Source of the DNA: Hyphomicrobiales bacterium | GTDB taxonomy: Bacteria > Pseudomonadota > Alphaproteobacteria > Rhizobiales > Rhizobiaceae | NCBI GenBank assembly: GCA_002709005.1 | Contig: PAPH01000044.1 | Coordinates: 62,001 to 126,000, forward strand | DNA length: 64,000 nt | Direction of reading: 5' to 3' | In this document: positions 62,255 to 64,000 of the stretch, piece by piece | Layout of the letters: each line of letters begins with the position of its first letter | Numbering within the stretch: the stretch's first letter is position 1 | Notes under the pieces: model-generated | What the model saw: the letters and a program-made list of their open reading frames with translations, nothing else | Databases searched by the model: none | Told to the model about the DNA's origin: nothing | Position numbers and translations under genes: made by a program

Positions 62255-63160
62255 TCATGCCTCCGCTTCGATTTCGGCAACAGTGCGCTTGAGGACGCGC
62301 ACCACCTGCTCAAGTTGCCGTTTGTCGTCCTTGTTGAGCGGCTTGAGCGGAGGGCGCGGCGGCCCGGCATACTGCCCGTTCATCTCGCATCCGTACTTGA
62401 TACACTGGATAAACTTCCCCCCCTGTTCGAGAACGCGCATCAGAGGCATCATCGCCGACATGATCCGCCGCCCCTTGTCGAAGTTGCCCTCTAACGCGCA
62501 GGCCTTCCACAACGCGATGTGTTCTTTCGGCAGGAAGTTGGAGCCGCCGCAAACCCAGCTCCGGGCGCCCCAGGCGAAGAACTCCAGCGCTTGGTCGTCC
62601 ATGCCGCAGGACATCTGTATGTGCGGATAATCGCGCGCCAGCAGATGCACCCGGTTGATGTCGCCCGAGCTTTCCTTGATGGCGCAAAAATTGCGGCTGC
62701 GACCGATGCGGTCGAGAAACTCTTCTCCCATATCGATGCCCATTCGCCCCGGATAGTTATAAAGCATGACCGGCAGGTCGGCCGCCCTGTCGATGGCCAG
62801 CGCATTGAGAGCGCTTTCACGCTCGGTCGGTACCGCATAGGGGGGCGAACCGACCAGAATTGCCGCGGCGCCGATCTTGGCTGCGACTTCGGCCATTGCA
62901 ATGGAGTCGGGAAGCCGTATGGCCACGGTGCCGACGATCAGCGGCAGGCGTTCGCCGACAACCTCACGGGCGAGTTTTGCCATTTCAATGCGTTCGTCCA
63001 TCGACTGGGCATAGTATTCCCCCGTCGATCCGCCATTGATGATGCCGTGGACACCGGCCTCGATCAGCGCCTCGATATTTGAAACGAAGGCGTCACGGTC
63101 GATGCTTCCATCCTCGCGGTGAGGCGTGATTATGGGCGTGTAAATACCTTCGAACTTCAT
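62255..63160 (-). CDS. DHDPS/N-acetylneuraminate-lyase family enzyme, candidate pyrroline-4-hydroxy-2-carboxylate deaminase
   Basis: 301-aa TIM barrel with Schiff-base lysine K162 (AIKESSGD), the tyrosine of LYNYPGRM (Y136) and the GGSTGEYY loop. In hydroxyproline catabolism an enzyme of this family converts 1-pyrroline-4-hydroxy-2-carboxylate to 2-oxoglutarate semialdehyde, which suits the downstream aldehyde dehydrogenase. Other reactions of the family (keto-deoxy acid dehydratase or aldolase) remain possible. It overlaps both its neighbours by ATGA. Confidence 0.83.
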   Translation of the reverse strand: MKFEGIYTPIITPHREDGSIDRDAFVSNIEALIEAGVHGIINGGSTGEYYAQSMDERIEMAKLAREVVGERLPLIVGTVAIRLPDSIAMAEVAAKIGAAAILVGSPPYAVPTERESALNALAIDRAADLPVMLYNYPGRMGIDMGEEFLDRIGRSRNFCAIKESSGDINRVHLLARDYPHIQMSCGMDDQALEFFAWGARSWVCGGSNFLPKEHIALWKACALEGNFDKGRRIMSAMMPLMRVLEQGGKFIQCIKYGCEMNGQYAGPPRPPLKPLNKDDKRQLEQVVRVLKRTVAEIEAEA

Positions 63161-63879
63161 GCGTTACCTCTCTTCCGCTGGCTGCCCGGAGCATGGCCGA
63201 GCGGAATCTGAATACTTTTCGGCGTTACGAAACTTTCGATTTCCGCACGCGACAACTCCCAATGCGCCACCGCCAGTTCGGAGGCTGCGTCGGCGTCTCC
63301 CGACTCGATAAGCGCGATGAATTGATCGTGCTGCTCTGCCGCCACGGCTCGTTGATCGGCAAGCGCCTGTGTCCTTGGACTGTAAAACGTCATGCCGATG
63401 CGCGTGTGATCGATCAGGAGACGGCGCAGGCTTGGGACGAGGAACTCGTTGTCCGCCATCTCGCCTATGATGGCGTGGAACCGCTCGTTCATCAGAGCGC
63501 GAGCGGGGGTGTCGCCATCGCGGATGGCCGCCCGGAAAAGCAACTGGGTATCTTTCAACCGCATGATCTGTTCGGCGCGGGCGTTCTCGGCGGCCAGTCG
63601 GGTAACGGCAGCATAAATCATCGGCGCCGCGACGAAGAAGTTGCGGAGCGTCTTGTGCGTCATCGGCGCGACCTGTGCGCCGCGGTTCTCGTGCAGAACG
63701 ACATAGCCGTCTCCCGCCAGTTGTCGCAACACTTCGCGCAACGGCGGCCGTGAGATCATGTAGGCCTCCGCGATCCGTGTCTCGTCCAGGTAACTGCCGG
63801 GCTCGAGATCCAACGTGAGGATCCGCCGTTGCAGATCCTCCAGACAGTTTGCCTTCCTGCTTCTGTTGTCGTCGCTCAC
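63157..63879 (-). CDS. GntR-family (FCD) regulator of the hydroxyproline-betaine region
   Basis: About 240 aa: N-terminal winged helix (YMISRPPLREVLRQLAGDGY) and a C-terminal FCD ligand domain (FHAIIGEMADNEFLVPSLRR). The GTG at 63879 is preferred since GGAAGGAG lies six bases upstream; ATGs at 63915 and 63927 and the frame to 63984 are alternatives. First gene of the four-gene minus-strand operon, so probably autoregulated. The effector may be a hydroxyproline-type amino acid (inference). Confidence 0.84.
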   Translation of the reverse strand: MSDDNRSRKANCLEDLQRRILTLDLEPGSYLDETRIAEAYMISRPPLREVLRQLAGDGYVVLHENRGAQVAPMTHKTLRNFFVAAPMIYAAVTRLAAENARAEQIMRLKDTQLLFRAAIRDGDTPARALMNERFHAIIGEMADNEFLVPSLRRLLIDHTRIGMTFYSPRTQALADQRAVAAEQHDQFIALIESGDADAASELAVAHWELSRAEIESFVTPKSIQIPLGHAPGSQRKRGNA

Positions 63880-64000
63880 CTGCTTCTCCTTCCGGCAATG
63901 CTTGGCGCGAAGCATAGCGCCGTTCATGCGTCTATGTGTAGGCTTATAAAATACATCTTGTCTACAGTAGATTTTTATGTTCATGATCGCGGCAAAAGAG
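63880..64000 (-). promoter_or_regulatory. Upstream region of the right-hand gntR
   Basis: 121 bp to the window edge, AT-rich from 63940. It contains tctac-a-gtaga at 63961-63971 within TTGTCTACAG, resembling an FCD/GntR site; the GTCTACAG octamer also occurs at 54920 upstream of the mttB-like gene. Confidence 0.4.

Overview
The window comes from a GC-rich alphaproteobacterium. Hyphomicrobiales or Rhodobacterales is most likely, judged from the ectoine-use cluster, the TRAP and ribose-type ABC importers and the dense ATGA-coupled operons. It is almost entirely catabolic: compatible-solute, sugar-acid and N-heterocycle or aldehyde oxidation genes, each set with its own importer and/or regulator. 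No rRNA, tRNA, CRISPR array or insertion sequence was seen.

Layout. 1-9.1 kb: ectoine/hydroxyectoine uptake and degradation (eutA partial, usp, uehCBA and enuR on the minus strand; asnC, ssd and atf divergent on the plus strand). 9.2-13.8 kb: a TetR regulator divergent from a three-subunit PaoABC-like molybdenum aldehyde oxidoreductase. 13.8-21.8 kb: two giant exported proteins on the minus strand, a 1503-aa multidomain Ig/SdrD/DUF11 protein followed by a 1158-aa predicted outer-membrane beta-barrel protein. 22.0-31.7 kb: a GntR-controlled pentonate operon (importer, lactonase, XylD-like and XylX-like dehydratases) with a clear promoter and operator. 31.9-40.0 kb: an AraC gene, then a Cox-like molybdenum hydroxylase operon whose large subunit is split into two ORFs, with MoxR and VWA maturation genes, an SRPBCC protein and an amidohydrolase. 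40.1-44.1 kb: a DUF421 protein, then DeoR/DUF1537 kinase divergent from a PdxA2-like dehydrogenase, a four-carbon acid-sugar pathway. 44.1-54.8 kb: a ten-gene operon (importer, LacI, unknown 187-aa protein, metallo-hydrolase, 3-hydroxyacyl-CoA-dehydrogenase-like protein, HpsN/HisD-like dehydrogenase, SDR) behind a perfect 35-bp palindrome. 55.2-63.9 kb: a plus-strand MttB-like methyltransferase, HpbD (4-hydroxyproline betaine epimerase) and two SDRs, converging on a minus-strand operon of GntR, DHDPS-family lyase, aldehyde dehydrogenase and FAD amine oxidoreductase.

How they work together. The ectoine genes convert diaminobutyrate to aspartate via Atf and Ssd. The pentonate operon and the hydroxyproline-betaine region probably both end in 2-oxoglutarate semialdehyde, and the only obvious dehydrogenase for it here is the one at 60.8-62.3 kb. 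The most promising undescribed biology is the HpbD/MttB pairing with no corrinoid protein gene nearby, the giant surface-protein pair, the split molybdenum subunit, and the ten-gene HpsN-like operon of unknown substrate.
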